From JAHBXE01 sp044222195 (lineage in GTDB: Bacteria > Planctomycetota > Phycisphaerae > Phycisphaerales > UBA1924): DNA of 64,000 bases. The position numbers were made by a program, and so were the translations under genes. The stretch covers positions 1-64,000 of the forward strand of contig JBGANS010000006.1 in the NCBI GenBank assembly GCA_044222195.1. Reading direction: 5' to 3'. The notes under the pieces were generated by a model, which had not been told where the DNA came from, did no database searches, and was given only the letters and a program-made list of their open reading frames with translations. Positions 57,578 through 64,000 of this stretch are shown piece after piece (the stretch's first letter is position 1; every line of letters begins with the position of its first letter).

Positions 57578-58435
57578 CTACGAACCCTTGTCGGAACTGC
57601 GCTCGATCTTCACATCCCGAACAGCCGCATCATTGGACGCTTGCTCCGATGCTGCAAGGATCGAGCATGCGGAACCGACAGTCGCCGGCTTGATCCATGG
57701 CGGACCTCCGGGCGGGGTGGTTTCGGTTGATGATTCGACTCCGGCGCTTTCGGGGGCAGCACGAGCTTTCTGCTGGCTTTGCCACTGCTTGACTTGCGAG
57801 AAGAAGGCCCGTCGCTCCCCGTCCTCCATGAATTCGCATTCCATCAGTGATGTACGGGCAGGGTTTGCGTTGACGGTGTTTTGCCAACGAACTTTGAGCA
57901 CGAGTTCGATCGACAGAAGGATGCCTACGAATCGATTGCGAAGGGCTGGTTCGCCCAGCACATCCGACATGCCAGTGTTCGGTAACGATTGAACTCGGTC
58001 TTTGATGGACGAGTCATCAAACGACAGTGGTCGAGGCGAATGCGCAAAGTCGTTCCGTATCTTGCGGAGCCTGTGAAGCATCTGTGCCGTGGGCCTACTG
58101 ATGAGCCCGAGGCAGCGAGCTAGCCGAATTCGCGCGCTCAGCGTGGAAACATCCGCGTCGTCTAGGAACTCGTCTGTCGCACTTGGTTCGTTAATCATTG
58201 CTGCAGCCAGCAGGCGCCGCAAACTCTGATCGAGGTAGGAGACCCCAACGATTACGAGAAGGTGATCGGGGAGCGGCTGAAATTCCCGGAGCCAACGTAT
58301 GGCCTCCTGACTCTCGGACGCGTCAATAGGGCGCGGTGTGGGAGTGGGCGTCACCGTTGGTTCGTACCAAAGGTCCTCGACAACGAAGAGGTTGAATCCG
58401 GGCGGATTCTGCTGGCCTTTGCTCACGTCTTCCAA
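57578..58435 (-). CDS. MltR/HEPN-like protein, candidate partner of TIR gene
   Basis: 285 residues from TTG 58435; GTG 58426 is an alternative. Residues about 55-150 resemble the MltR fold: LVIVGVSYLDQSLRRLLAA, TLSARIRLARCLGLISR and LRKIRNDFAHSP. The last has the HEPN ribonuclease pattern R-x4-H (Arg127, His132). The C-terminal 80 residues are Ser/Pro-rich and probably disordered. Named for fold similarity; a transcription-repressor role like E. coli MltR is equally possible. It is upstream of, and codirectional with, the TIR-like gene. Confidence 0.6.
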   Translation of the reverse strand: MEDVSKGQQNPPGFNLFVVEDLWYEPTVTPTPTPRPIDASESQEAIRWLREFQPLPDHLLVIVGVSYLDQSLRRLLAAAMINEPSATDEFLDDADVSTLSARIRLARCLGLISRPTAQMLHRLRKIRNDFAHSPRPLSFDDSSIKDRVQSLPNTGMSDVLGEPALRNRFVGILLSIELVLKVRWQNTVNANPARTSLMECEFMEDGERRAFFSQVKQWQSQQKARAAPESAGVESSTETTPPGGPPWIKPATVGSACSILAASEQASNDAAVRDVKIERSSDKGS

Positions 58436-58470
58436 TTCGAGCCTCGATTAAGCCGTCTACTTTCGGAGTT

Positions 58471-59253
58471 TCACTTTCTCTTGAACATCCTGAACAGCTT
58501 CGTCACCGGATCGAAGAACTCATCCACGACGCGTTCTTTGAGGGGGATGATCGCGTTGTCCGTGATCGTGATGTGCTCGGGGCACACCTTCGTGCAGCAC
58601 TTGGTGATGTTGCAGTAGCCGATGCCGTGTTCCTTCTTCAGGTCCGAAACCCGGTCCTCGACATCGAGCGGGTGCATTTCGAGGGCGGCGGCGTACACCA
58701 AAAACCGTGGGCCGATGAACTCATCGTGTTTGTGGTGGTCGCGGAGGACGTGGCAGACATCCTGGCAGAGGAAGCACTCGATGCACTTGCGGAACTCCTG
58801 GACGCGGTCGACGTCGGCCTGCTGCATGCGCCAGGTGCCGTCGGCGGCGTCGGGCTTGCGGGGCTTGAAGGGTTTGATCTTCTTCTTGACGTCGTAGTTC
58901 CAGGACACGTCGGTGACGAGGTCCTTGATGAGGGGGAAGGCCTTCATGGGCTCGACGATGACGGGCATGTCGGTGGGGAGTTCATCCATCCTCGTCATGC
59001 ACATGAGGCGGGGCTTGCCGTTGATTTCGGCGGAGCAACTGCCGCACTTGCCCGCTTTGCAGTTCCAGCGGCAGGCGAGGTCGTTGGCTTGCTCGGCCTG
59101 GATCTGATGGATGACGTCGAGGACGACCATGCCGGGGGTGACGGTGGCGGTGTAGTCCTTGAACCCCCCCGTCGAGGCGTCTTTGTTGCCGCGCCAAACG
59201 CGGAAGAGTTGCGTGCGGGTTTCGGAGGCGGTTGGTTTGGTCGCGGTGGTCAT
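58471..59253 (-). CDS. sdhB: Succinate dehydrogenase iron-sulfur subunit
   Basis: 260 residues. A [2Fe-2S] cluster region (CRWNCKAGKCGSC) in a ferredoxin-like N-terminal domain, then [4Fe-4S] (CIECFLCQDVC) and [3Fe-4S] (CNITKCCTKVCPEH) motifs in the C-terminal domain. It passes electrons from SdhA to the quinone site. Separated from sdhA by a VOC gene. Confidence 0.95.
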   Translation of the reverse strand: MTTATKPTASETRTQLFRVWRGNKDASTGGFKDYTATVTPGMVVLDVIHQIQAEQANDLACRWNCKAGKCGSCSAEINGKPRLMCMTRMDELPTDMPVIVEPMKAFPLIKDLVTDVSWNYDVKKKIKPFKPRKPDAADGTWRMQQADVDRVQEFRKCIECFLCQDVCHVLRDHHKHDEFIGPRFLVYAAALEMHPLDVEDRVSDLKKEHGIGYCNITKCCTKVCPEHITITDNAIIPLKERVVDEFFDPVTKLFRMFKRK

Positions 59254-59270
59254 GGCGATTTTCGGTCAAG

Positions 59271-59326
59271 AGTACGCGGAGGTGCAGAGATCACGCAGCG
59301 GTGCGGAGAGCGGAGATGTGTTCAGA
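59271..59326. repeat. 56-bp imperfect direct repeat, copy 1
   Basis: TACGCnGAGGnGCAGAGATC followed by ACGCAGnGG, GCGGAGAG and TGTTCAGA, between sdhB and the VOC gene. Copy 2 lies at 59756-59811. Such CGCAGAGG-rich intergenic DNA is dispersed in many genomes. Confidence 0.7.
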
Positions 59327-59333
59327 GCGGGCT

Positions 59334-59750
59334 TCACTCGCAGCCTTTGAGTTCTTCTTCGGTGACGGTGGGGTGTTCGTCGGTGGGCTCTCCGAACCAG
59401 AGCCAGTAGCCTTCGGGATCGCGGACTTCGAACTCTTTCATGCCGTAGACGGTGACGCGGAGGGGCGTGCACGTGACGCCGCGGGAGGTGAACTCGGCGT
59501 GGAGGGCGGCGACGTCGTCGGGGTAGAAGTAGAAGATCTGGTAGTTGCGGGACTTCTGGGGGACGTCGCGGGCGATGTCGGCCGCGGGCGGGGCGTTGAA
59601 CATCAGATCGACGCCGTCGCGGGAGAGGTGGCACCAGACGGTTCCGGCCGTCGCGGCGAGGTTGAAGCCGAGCTTGCCCGTGTAGAAGTTGATCGTCCGC
59701 TGGAGGTCGGACGTGGCGAGCATGGGGCGGATGGAGGTGAGGTGGGGCAT
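59334..59750 (-). CDS. VOC/glyoxalase-like protein inside sdh cluster
   Basis: 138 residues. The VOC fold landmarks are MLATSDLQRTINFYTGKLGF, YFYPDDVAALHAEF and FEVRDPEGYWLWFGE. These beta-alpha-beta modules bind metals and act as lyases, dioxygenases or resistance proteins. The metal ligands cannot be fixed here. It sits between sdhA and sdhB, which normally are neighbours, and 56-bp repeats flank it, which suggests later insertion. Confidence 0.82.
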   Translation of the reverse strand: MPHLTSIRPMLATSDLQRTINFYTGKLGFNLAATAGTVWCHLSRDGVDLMFNAPPAADIARDVPQKSRNYQIFYFYPDDVAALHAEFTSRGVTCTPLRVTVYGMKEFEVRDPEGYWLWFGEPTDEHPTVTEEELKGCE

Positions 59751-59755
59751 GAGGA

Positions 59756-59811
59756 AGTACGCAGAGGCGCAGAGATCACGCAGAGGACGCGGAGAGGAGT
59801 CGGTGTTCAGA
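59756..59811. repeat. 56-bp imperfect direct repeat, copy 2
   Basis: Same orientation and length as copy 1 at 59271-59326. It lies between the VOC gene and sdhA. A shorter, related stretch is near 62605-62632. Confidence 0.7.
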
Positions 59812-59825
59812 AAAGGAGAGGAGCA

Positions 59826-61649
59826 TCAGACGTTCTTGTTTTCTTCGATCACTTGCTTGAGGTCGTCGCGGACAGGGGTAAGGGGTTGACGGATGACTTG
59901 CATCTGGCCGTCACCTGACCTGCGGATGACGTGGTTGAACTTGGCGAACTCCTCGGACTTGTCCGGGAAGTCTTCGCGGAACTGGGCGCCGCGGGATTCC
60001 TTGCGTTCGATGGCCGCGCGGGTGATGGCTTCGGAGATGGTGAGGAGGTTGGCGAGGTCGATGGCGGTGTGCCAGCCGGGGTTGTACTCGCGCGTCGCGG
60101 AGGCGCCGGCCTTGGCGGCGCGGGCCTTGAGCTTGGAGAGGCCGTCGAGGGCCTTGGCCATTTCATCCTCGCGGCGGACGATGCCGACGAGTTCGTGCAT
60201 CATGTCCTGGAGGGCGTATTGGACTTGATAGGGGTTTTCGCCCGAGGTGCCGCGGTCGAGTGGGGCGAGAGTCTGCTTGAGCGCGGCATCGATGGCGGCC
60301 TGGTCGGTCTTGATGTTGCCGTTGTCCTTCGCGAACTTTGCGGCGTATTCGCCGGCTCGCTTGCCGAAGACGATGAGGTCGGAGAGGGAGTTGCCGCCGA
60401 GGCGATTGGCGCCGTGCAGTCCCGCGGCACACTCTCCCGCGGCGAAGAGGCCGGGGACGGTGGACATCTGGCTGTCGCCATCGACCTTGACGCCGCCCAT
60501 GACGTAGTGCGTGGTCGGGCCGACTTCCATCGGCTCCTGGGTGATGTCGACGCCGGCGAGGGTGATGAACTGGTGGTACATCGACGGGAGCTTTTTCTTG
60601 ATGTGCTCCTCGCCGTTCTTGAGCTTTTCTTTGATCCAGGCGATGTCGAGGAAGACGCCGCCGTGCGGGCTGCCGCGGCCGGCTTTGACTTCGCGGTTGA
60701 TGCAGCGGGCGACGTGGTCGCGTGTGAGGAGCTCGGGGGGTCTGCGCGCGGCCTTGTCGCCGGTGACGTAGCGCCAGCCTTCTTCCTCCGAATCGGCCGT
60801 CGAGGGCTTGTAGTTGTCGGGGATGTCGTCGAACATGAAGCGCTTGCCGTCCTTGTTGCGGAGGACGCCGCCTTCGCCGCGGACGCCTTCGGTGACCAGG
60901 ATGCCGCGGACGGAGGGGGGCCAAACCATTCCGGTGGGGTGGAACTGGACGAACTCCATATCCATGAGGTCGGCGCCGGCGTTGTAGGCCATGGCGTGGC
61001 CGTCGCCGGAGTATTCCCATGAGTTTGAGGTGATCTTGTAGGCCTTGCCGATGCCGCCGGTGGCGAGGACGATCGCCTTGGCCTTCCAGTAGTGGAGGGT
61101 GCCGGTGGGGCGGTCGTAGCCGACGGCGCCGATGACTCGTCCGTTGGGGCCATCCTTCACGATCGATGTGACCGTGGTTTCCATGTAGATGGACATGCCG
61201 CGGTGGACGGAGTGGTCTTGGAGCGTGCGGATCATCTCGAGGCCGGTGCGGTCGCCGACGTGGGCGAGGCGAGGGAAGCGGTGGCCGCCGAAGTTGCGTT
61301 GATTGATACGGCCGTCCTTGGTGCGGTCAAAGACGGCGCCCCAGGCTTCGAGTTCGCGGGCGCGGTCGGGGGCTTCTTTGGCGTGGAGTTCGGCCATGCG
61401 CCAGTTGTTCAGGTATTGACCGCCGCGCATGGTGTCGGCGAAGTGGACTTTCCAGGAGTCGCGTTCGTCGTTGTGGGCGAGTGCCGCGGCCATGCCGCCC
61501 TCGGCCATCACCGTGTGCGCCTTACCCAAAAGCGATTTGCAGATGAGGCCGACGCTCACACCCGCCGCCGACGCTTCGATCGCAGCTCTCAAGCCAGCGC
61601 CGCCTGCACCGATCACGATGACATCGTGTTCATGAGTCTGGTACGACAT
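59826..61649 (-). CDS. sdhA: Succinate dehydrogenase flavoprotein subunit
   Basis: 607 residues from ATG 61649, overlapping the cytochrome gene stop by one base (TGATG). FAD motif VIVIGAGGAGLRAAIEA, covalent-FAD region AHTVMAEGGMAAAL, substrate-site QFHPTGM and the LHGANRLGGNSLSDLIVFG segment. Oxidises succinate in the TCA cycle at the membrane. Confidence 0.96.
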   Translation of the reverse strand: MSYQTHEHDVIVIGAGGAGLRAAIEASAAGVSVGLICKSLLGKAHTVMAEGGMAAALAHNDERDSWKVHFADTMRGGQYLNNWRMAELHAKEAPDRARELEAWGAVFDRTKDGRINQRNFGGHRFPRLAHVGDRTGLEMIRTLQDHSVHRGMSIYMETTVTSIVKDGPNGRVIGAVGYDRPTGTLHYWKAKAIVLATGGIGKAYKITSNSWEYSGDGHAMAYNAGADLMDMEFVQFHPTGMVWPPSVRGILVTEGVRGEGGVLRNKDGKRFMFDDIPDNYKPSTADSEEEGWRYVTGDKAARRPPELLTRDHVARCINREVKAGRGSPHGGVFLDIAWIKEKLKNGEEHIKKKLPSMYHQFITLAGVDITQEPMEVGPTTHYVMGGVKVDGDSQMSTVPGLFAAGECAAGLHGANRLGGNSLSDLIVFGKRAGEYAAKFAKDNGNIKTDQAAIDAALKQTLAPLDRGTSGENPYQVQYALQDMMHELVGIVRREDEMAKALDGLSKLKARAAKAGASATREYNPGWHTAIDLANLLTISEAITRAAIERKESRGAQFREDFPDKSEEFAKFNHVIRRSGDGQMQVIRQPLTPVRDDLKQVIEENKNV

Positions 61650-62488
61650 CAGATGATCCTCCAGTCGTGCCAGTTCCCGCTCGCGACCATTCGCACGTAG
61701 AAGTCGGTGAAGCCGACCCAGATCAGGCTCATCCAGGCCCAGAGCATGTGCTTGCGGTTGAGGCAGCTCACGCACTCGTAGACCTTTTTGCGCGGGCCGA
61801 GTTTGCTCAACTGGTCTTTGCGGCCACCGATGAGGTGGCGATAGACGTGGCAGCCGAAGGTGTAGCCGCCGAGGAGGATCGGGTTGATGGTGAGGACGAG
61901 GGAGCCGATGCCGATGCCGAAACCGGTCTTGCCGGTGGTCGGGTCTTTGAAGAAGTACGAGCTGATGGCGTCGTAGCTCAGCAGGCCGATGAAGAGGACG
62001 GCGATGTAGAAGAAGTAGCGGTGCGCGTTCATGAAGATGAGGGGGAGCTTGGCCTCGCCGCGGTACTTCTTGCCGCGGAATCCGGGCTCGCCGACGGCGC
62101 AGTTGAGCGGGTCGCCCCAGAAGGCTTTGTAGTACGCGCCGCGGTAGTAGTAGCAGGTGAGGCGGAAGCCGCCGGGGGCCCAGAGGATGAGGATGGCGGG
62201 TGTCGCCATGAACCAGGGAAGGAAGGAGATGGCTTCGGGCCAGGCGCCGAACCACGCGTGGCCGGAGTGCTGCCCCGGCGCATCAAAGAGGACGGGCGAG
62301 TACATCGGCGAGAGGTAGTGCGTGTTGGGGACGAAGTAGTTCTTCCCCTGCATGCCCGCCCAGGATGCGTACACGATGAAGGCCGAGAGGCCGAGGAAGA
62401 CCAGCAGAGGTTGGACCCACCAGCGATCTTGACGAGAGGTTTCCGCGAGCGCCCGCGTTTGCGGAAGCGGAATGTTCATCCGGCTCAT
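61649..62488 (-). CDS. sdhC: Succinate dehydrogenase cytochrome b subunit
   Basis: 279 residues from ATG 62488 (or 62479). About five membrane segments (e.g. PLLVFLGLSAFIVYASWAG, ISFLPWFMATPAILILWAP, LVLTINPILLGGYTFGCHVYRHL), with several His as candidate heme ligands. The long single membrane subunit, without separate sdhD, fits the five-helix type. First gene of sdhC-sdhA-VOC-sdhB. Confidence 0.87.
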   Translation of the reverse strand: MSRMNIPLPQTRALAETSRQDRWWVQPLLVFLGLSAFIVYASWAGMQGKNYFVPNTHYLSPMYSPVLFDAPGQHSGHAWFGAWPEAISFLPWFMATPAILILWAPGGFRLTCYYYRGAYYKAFWGDPLNCAVGEPGFRGKKYRGEAKLPLIFMNAHRYFFYIAVLFIGLLSYDAISSYFFKDPTTGKTGFGIGIGSLVLTINPILLGGYTFGCHVYRHLIGGRKDQLSKLGPRKKVYECVSCLNRKHMLWAWMSLIWVGFTDFYVRMVASGNWHDWRII

Positions 62489-62808
62489 GCACGGCTCCAG
62501 ACCCTGGAACCGGCCCGAGAGGAAGGGGGAGGGCCGGGTGGGGTCGGCATTCTATGGGGGAGGGGGGGCGGGGGGCGAGCGTGCGCAGTGGTGCGAGAGA
62601 AGGCATTGGACGCAGAGGATGCGAAGAACGCAGCATGACGGGAGAAGGAAGAAGGATCGGGAAGTTGCCCGCTTCGGCCCCGATGTGTACCCGTTCTTTG
62701 TCGGCGTGCCCCGCGGTCCTTGTGTTTTGGTCAGTTCTCAATCTTGAGACTGTGCGCCAGCACCGGGCCAACGTGCATAGGGGCGAGGAGAGCAGGACGG
62801 CGCTCCCC
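62489..62808. other. Gene-free upstream region of sdh operon
   Basis: About 320 bases between sdhC and the REP cluster. It holds a G-rich run (about 62553-62578), a short CGCAGAGG-type repeat remnant (about 62605-62632) and a small palindrome TCTCAATCTTGAGA (62738-62751) that could be an operator. It should hold the sdh promoter; none could be picked with confidence. Confidence 0.4.
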
Positions 62809-62918
62809 AGCCCGCTTCAGCGGGCTTGCTCGCTTGTAGGCCACCGCTTCAGCGGTGGTTAGGTGGCCACCAAGTTCCCCTACTGGTGTCTTTGTTGTTC
62901 AGCCCGTTTCAACGGGCT
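62809..62918. repeat. REP palindromes, left flank of RAYT
   Basis: Three palindromes: AGCCCGCTTCAGCGGGCT (62809-62826), CCACCGCTTCAGCGGTGG (62841-62858) and AGCCCGTTTCAACGGGCT (62901-62918). The third overlaps and encodes the C-terminal residues of the transposase. Confidence 0.9.
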
Positions 62919-63366
62919 TGCTCTGGTCGCCTTGAGGCGCTCCCTCATCCATGTGGGTGATTCGTTCGAGGCGATCGTGCGCGGTCGCGGCGGCGTGGTG
63001 TTGGCGTTGGTTCTGTACGTATTCGACGACCCACTTCAGGTCGGCGCGGCCGAAGGTGACGATGCCGTAGCCGGTCTGCCAGGAGAGTGTGCCGCGGGCG
63101 ATGGTCTGATTCATTTCGTGGGATGAGGCGCCTTTGATGTCGCCGATCCATTGGGCGAGTGTCACGGTTGGTGGGAGCGAAACGGCCAGATGGACATGGT
63201 CTTCGATTCCGCCGACGGCGTGGACCATGGATTCGGGGATTTCGAGTGCTCGGTGGGTAAGGTACTTGCGGAGGTGCGGCTCAACAGTGGGTTTGATGAG
63301 CGGGAGGCTGTCCTTGGTTCGCCAGACGATGTGGTAGAAGAGTTCCCAGTAGACGTTGCGTGGCAT
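62899..63366 (-). CDS. REP-associated tyrosine transposase (RAYT)
   Basis: 155 residues. Y1_Tnp/HUH fold: HIVWRTKDSLPLIKP, the His-x-His metal pair in GIEDHVHLAVSLP, and the nucleophile Tyr in KWVVEYVQNQRQHH. The IS200/IS605 relative with REP palindromes on both sides. It probably cuts and moves single-stranded REP hairpins. Its C-terminal SKPVETG is encoded by REP copy C, so gene and repeat overlap. Confidence 0.92.
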   Translation of the reverse strand: MPRNVYWELFYHIVWRTKDSLPLIKPTVEPHLRKYLTHRALEIPESMVHAVGGIEDHVHLAVSLPPTVTLAQWIGDIKGASSHEMNQTIARGTLSWQTGYGIVTFGRADLKWVVEYVQNQRQHHAAATAHDRLERITHMDEGAPQGDQSKPVETG

Positions 63367-63401
63367 GCGGGCAGTCTACTGGCTCAAGCCGCGGCGGAGG
63401 A

Positions 63402-63511
63402 AGCCCGTTGAAACGGGCTGGGGAATAAGAGGGGAGTTAGGTGGTGGTTGTGGGCCGTGTACCACCGCTAAAGCGGTGGCCTACGAGCGAGCAAGCCCGC
63501 TGAAGCGGGCT
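63402..63511. repeat. REP palindromes, right flank of RAYT
   Basis: Palindromes AGCCCGTTGAAACGGGCT (63402-63419), CCACCGCTAAAGCGGTGG (63462-63479) and AGCCCGCTGAAGCGGGCT (63494-63511), in mirror order to the left flank. The outer 50 bp (62809-62858 and 63462-63511) are near-perfect inverted repeats of each other. Confidence 0.9.
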
Positions 63512-63545
63512 GAAGAAGGTCGCGGGCGGCCGGTACACTTCTGAG

Positions 63546-64000
63546 GTGTCCGCACCCCGCTGCTGCTTCCGCCGTTTGATCAAGTACACCGGGTTGTTCC
63601 TGTGCGTAGCGATGTTGACGGCATGGTTTGCGAGTCGGTGGTGGCGGTTCCACATTGCGCGGTACGCAATCGCCGCGGGCACGGTCGCTGAAGTAGAGCA
63701 TGGACGGCTAAGGGTTGAGCGATGGTTGGCCCCCATCAAATCGCCCAGTTGGGGCGTGCATTTTGGCGATGCTGAAGGTTCGCATTGGCAATGGTCGTCG
63801 GGCCTCACGAGCAATGCCGGGGAGTGGTGTCTCTGGGTTCCATTGTGGATTCCGTTCGCATTGGTCGCCGTGCCGACGGCGGCTATGTTCTGCCTGGACC
63901 GCGCCTCGAAGCCTGGTCATTGCAGCATCTGCCGCTTTGACCTCACCGGCAACACCACGAACGTCTGTCCGGAGTGCGGGCACGTCGTGGCCAACAATCA
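63546..64000 (+). CDS. Zinc-ribbon membrane protein, 3' end cut
   Basis: 151 codons from GTG 63546, open to the window edge. Two membrane segments (about 12-30 and 96-117). A four-cysteine ribbon follows: CSICRFDLTGN (Cys126, Cys129) and CPECG (Cys141, Cys144), the same FDL-x-G module as in the protein at 702. Function unknown. Confidence 0.72.
   Translation, partial: MSAPRCCFRRLIKYTGLFLCVAMLTAWFASRWWRFHIARYAIAAGTVAEVEHGRLRVERWLAPIKSPSWGVHFGDAEGSHWQWSSGLTSNAGEWCLWVPLWIPFALVAVPTAAMFCLDRASKPGHCSICRFDLTGNTTNVCPECGHVVANN

Noticed and set aside
62809..63511. REP palindromes as a CRISPR array or terminators
   Set aside because: They are mirrored, not direct, with no uniform spacers, and frame a transposase gene.

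Overview
The window is GC-rich bacterial chromosome and almost certainly comes from a planctomycete of the Phycisphaerae type. The evidence is a 16S rRNA gene standing alone with no 23S, 5S or tRNA beside it; three exported proteins ending in the doubled Asn-Cys-Asp-Gly 'GC-type' dockerin tail; membrane proteins with a CxxC-x-FDL-x-G...CPECG zinc ribbon; a PEP-CTERM-like tail ending in Arg5; and an EF-Tu whose switch I region reads K-T-V-T-I instead of R-G-I-T-I. Kdo-8-phosphate synthase and a WaaP-like kinase point to a Gram-negative envelope. No phage, CRISPR array or integron is visible.

Layout. 1-2141: a cut exported protein and a zinc-ribbon membrane protein. 2331-4140: 16S rRNA (minus) with leader and promoter. 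4300-7344: rpmB and an mcsA-mcsB-comF operon (protein-arginine phosphorylation). 7435-14674: a dockerin protein, a PP2C/SpoIIE phosphatase, a DegT aminotransferase, DnaA with a candidate oriC behind its start, and a GNAT enzyme. 14764-21641: rpmA, a methyltransferase, an S41 peptidase, kdsA, a CxxCH/dockerin protein and a cyclophilin. 21949-24914: a transglutaminase-like protein, an ECF-type sigma factor and a small protein in one operon. 25053-28499: tRNA-Thr, tuf, rpmG, tRNA-Trp, secE, nusG, a conserved gene order that here is not followed by rplK. 28617-32836: an AsmA-like protein split in two. 32842-38415: DUF3500, cytochrome b562-like, M42 peptidase, lipoprotein hydrolase, DEAD-box helicase. 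38611-42542: response regulator and histidine kinase divergent from an outer-membrane protein and a TonB-like protein. 42572-48001: rhodanese, exported proteins, tRNA-Ser and a giant collagen-like protein. 48205-52591: a solitary DNA methyltransferase and a small cell-envelope cluster (methyltransferase, Kdo-kinase-like, GT2, methyltransferase). 52601-56166: small membrane and exported proteins and two SRPBCC proteins, one truncated. 56191-58435: a TIR-like gene and a HEPN/MltR-like gene, the best candidate for an undescribed defence module. 58471-62488: succinate dehydrogenase genes with a VOC gene inside. 62809-63511: a RAYT transposase inside mirrored REP palindromes. 63546-64000: a cut zinc-ribbon membrane protein.

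Most of the window is housekeeping. The accessory parts are 55933-58435 (visibly less GC-rich), the RAYT/REP unit, the repeat pair around the VOC gene, and the collagen-like gene. Functions are read from motifs and recalled families; no database search was run.
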